Part shown: in pieces, positions 62,238-64,000 of the stretch | How positions within the stretch are numbered: the stretch's first letter is position 1 | How the letters are laid out: each line of letters opens with the position of its first letter | From: Bugula neritina | Taxonomy: Eukaryota; Bryozoa; Gymnolaemata; Cheilostomatida; Bugulidae | Assembly: GCA_964035545.1 (NCBI GenBank) | Contig: OZ037773.1 | Coordinates: 6,278,251 to 6,342,250, forward strand | Length of the DNA: 64,000 nucleotides | Reading direction: 5' to 3' | The notes under the pieces: model-generated | Seen by the model: the letters and a program-made list of their open reading frames with translations, nothing else | Told to the model about the DNA's origin: nothing | The model's database searches: none | Translations under genes and position numbers: made by a program

Positions 62238-63518
62238 GTGAGAAATTACTCATCATTCTTCTTAATTTCATGTCATTTCTTGCATTGTATTGTATATCAT
62301 GGCTAATGGTATACTAAAACAGAAATTTGGGCAGCTAGCTAAAGTAAGATACTTACTGTAAAATATATTGTAAATTCTACCCAATAACATAGCCATAATT
62401 ATAATACACAATAATATTAATTAATACACAATAGTTGTGATATATTGTCATAGTCATAATAACAATACACAATAATAATAAGCAATGTAGCGTAATTGGT
62501 ATAATAATACACGATATAGTCCCTATGCTCAAGATTATGTAATATCATTAATGGCTTTCCAGAAATTCTATGGTTGAAAAGCAAAAACTTGAAGTTTTTA
62601 ACAAACTTTTTTAATTAACAGTGAATTGTGTTAAGTGGCATCAAATATATATAGCATAGTAACATCACAGTACATTAGTGTAGGTATTGTATATTACAGT
62701 AGATTGGTATATATTATAATAATATATTGCATCATATAGTAATAATATAATTATGACTTCTACATCTGCTTAATTGCAGTGGGCAAGTGAATTAGTTTTA
62801 ATCTCAAGCTCTGAAGAGTACATTGCAATATATTATTTTATATTTTCATTATCTCTTGCATCATCGATAATTCTAGTCATCCCAATGATATAGAACTTGG
62901 CAGCACTGTAGTTAAATAATGTTACTGCTCTCATAATATACATTATAATGTAGACATTGTGCATCTATAGAGACCATGCGATTGGTCACATCTATGGGAA
63001 TCAGAATTGCTATTTCGTAGCAAAAAGTAAACATTTTTAAACAATAATTGTGCACTGGGCTATCATTGTATGACTTGAGTAACAACATGTAAAAATATGG
63101 TCAAATAACTTAACAAATCGTGCTGGAGAAAATGACACCATTTCATATTCTATATTCTTTAAGATTTTTTTTGTTTACTGAAATTTTGGGATTGTTATAG
63201 GTTAGAAAGTGCTGTATTGTATACTAGAAGTCTTAGTTAGATTCGCTTAAAAGATATCATGAGAGAGTAACTCTACATATGTCATACATGAAGTTTAGAC
63301 TATTTCAATTTTTCATATATCATATTTCAACAGTTGATATGTATATATGAGTATGTAACTATATGTGGAAAAATCATTATTTTATAAATTCTCTGCAATA
63401 TAAAGAACTTACCATTCAAAATGTATATATTTATTCGATTTTATAAAATTTAATATAATATGAGTATATAAACATATAAAATAATTGAGTAATGTAATTC
63501 AAATATAGATTTAAATAG
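62238..63518. other. AT-rich sequence after last sulfotransferase exon seen
   Basis: No exon with the expected C-terminal sulfotransferase motifs was recognised. Many short taatataat-like tracts. Probably an intron of the sulfotransferase gene overlapping the 3' flank of the minus-strand exon at 63519-63652. Confidence 0.4.
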
Positions 63519-63652
63519 TTAAGTTGCACCAGTTCTGACTACGTCACAATACTGCATCAATTCATTGCTGGAACAAGCGTTGGATATGCAGCAGTGACAA
63601 CTTAAGTCTTGAAGTCTTTGCTCTGCCATCAGATCCTCAAAGTCTATCGGGT
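63519..63652 (-). CDS. Terminal exon of possible insulin-like peptide (A chain)
   Basis: On the minus strand an acceptor (gatttcag) is followed by a 134-nt open exon: two bases of a split codon, 43 codons and TAA. It encodes a short acidic stretch, PIDFEDLMAEQR, then LQDLSCHCCISNACSSNE, LMQYC and a tail DVVRTGAT. The spacing CxCC-x4-C-x8-C with L and Y near the end resembles insulin A chains (CC-x3-C-x8-C, ending LxxYC). There is one extra residue in the first loop and an extra upstream cysteine. In insulin genes the A chain sits in the last exon, as here. Signal peptide, B chain and a clear dibasic site are not visible; they would lie toward or beyond 64000. Alternative: the end of another cysteine-rich secreted protein. 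Confidence 0.45.
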
Positions 63653-63715
63653 CTGAAATCCAAAGTCAGAATAGAATTAATAGTTTTAATTATTAAATAA
63701 TGCTAAGCTTCTTAT

Positions 63716-63960
63716 AGTAGGGGTAACGGGGGCACAACGGGCCGAATTTTGCATTTGTTGCTCTCATTTGTCTGCTTTTTAAGTTACTAGTTCAATAATC
63801 TCTAGTCTTAATGCTGCATCTGTTGTCTATTACAGGTACCAGTTTGTTGTTTCTATCTCTCTCACAACTTTCAGAATAATGAAATTTTCATGACAAAAAA
63901 ATTGGCCCATTGTGCCCCGGTACCGGGGTACAATGGGCCACTGGGTGGAACTCGACAAAT
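63716..63960. mobile_element. Possible transposon end with GC-rich hairpin
   Basis: ggggtaacgggggcacaacg at 63720 and a 38-bp near-perfect palindrome at 63903-63940 (ggcccattgtgccccgg with complement) share the GGGGCACAAYGGGCC motif in both orientations. Such ends are seen in pogo-like DNA transposons, but the copy runs to the window edge and cannot be classified. Confidence 0.4.
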
Positions 63961-64000
63961 ATATTGAAACTTTGCGTATTTTGTTACATCTGATCTTTAT

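Overview
The window is nuclear DNA from an AT-rich animal genome. Coding sequence is split into short exons by GT-AG introns (one likely GC-AG intron). It carries a Pol III tRNA gene, tRNA-derived SINEs, several MITE families, a hAT-type element and very abundant micro- and minisatellites. A rhodopsin-family receptor and a possible insulin-like A chain suggest a bilaterian invertebrate. A lophotrochozoan would fit, but the phylum cannot be fixed from sequence reading alone. I assembled exons by hand from homology and splice signals. Every gene model with both ends inside the window closes to a whole number of codons.

Layout. 1-5.7 kb: no protein gene found; one tRNA-Ser(GCU), a full SINE, a 309-bp perfect palindrome and a 16-bp minisatellite. 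5.7-11.2 kb (-): SLC35B2/PAPST1-like Golgi PAPS transporter, 450 aa, 8 coding exons. 12.4-16.4 kb (+): PSMA6, 20S proteasome alpha subunit, 247 aa, 6 exons. 17.0-22.3 kb (-): a CUB + LDL-receptor-A type I membrane protein, 409 aa, 8 exons. 23.2-27.3 kb (+): NMRAL1-like NmrA-family protein, 296 aa, 7 exons. 31.7-48.0 kb (+): RAPGEF1 (C3G), 1096 aa, 19 coding exons. 49.2-56.7 kb (-): a divergent rhodopsin-family receptor, 417 aa, 9 exons; its introns hold a 1.1-kb (GT)n tract and an 1805-bp hAT-type element with an 8-bp target duplication. 58.7-62.2 kb (+, runs past the exons seen): carbohydrate sulfotransferase with both PAPS-binding motifs. 63.5 kb (-): one terminal exon that may encode an insulin-like A chain. 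The last 300 bases contain a GC-rich hairpin resembling a transposon end.

The genes alternate head-to-head and tail-to-tail: SLC35B2/PSMA6, CUB-LDLa/NMRAL1 and receptor/sulfotransferase are divergent pairs, while PSMA6/CUB-LDLa and RAPGEF1/receptor converge. SLC35B2 supplies PAPS to the Golgi lumen and the sulfotransferase would consume it there; that is the only pathway link between neighbours. RAPGEF1 would act in Crk-Rap1 signalling and PSMA6 in protein turnover. The most unusual pattern is that several minisatellites are built on or abut splice sites. In SLC35B2 and RAPGEF1 the repeat unit is a copy of the 3' splice site itself.
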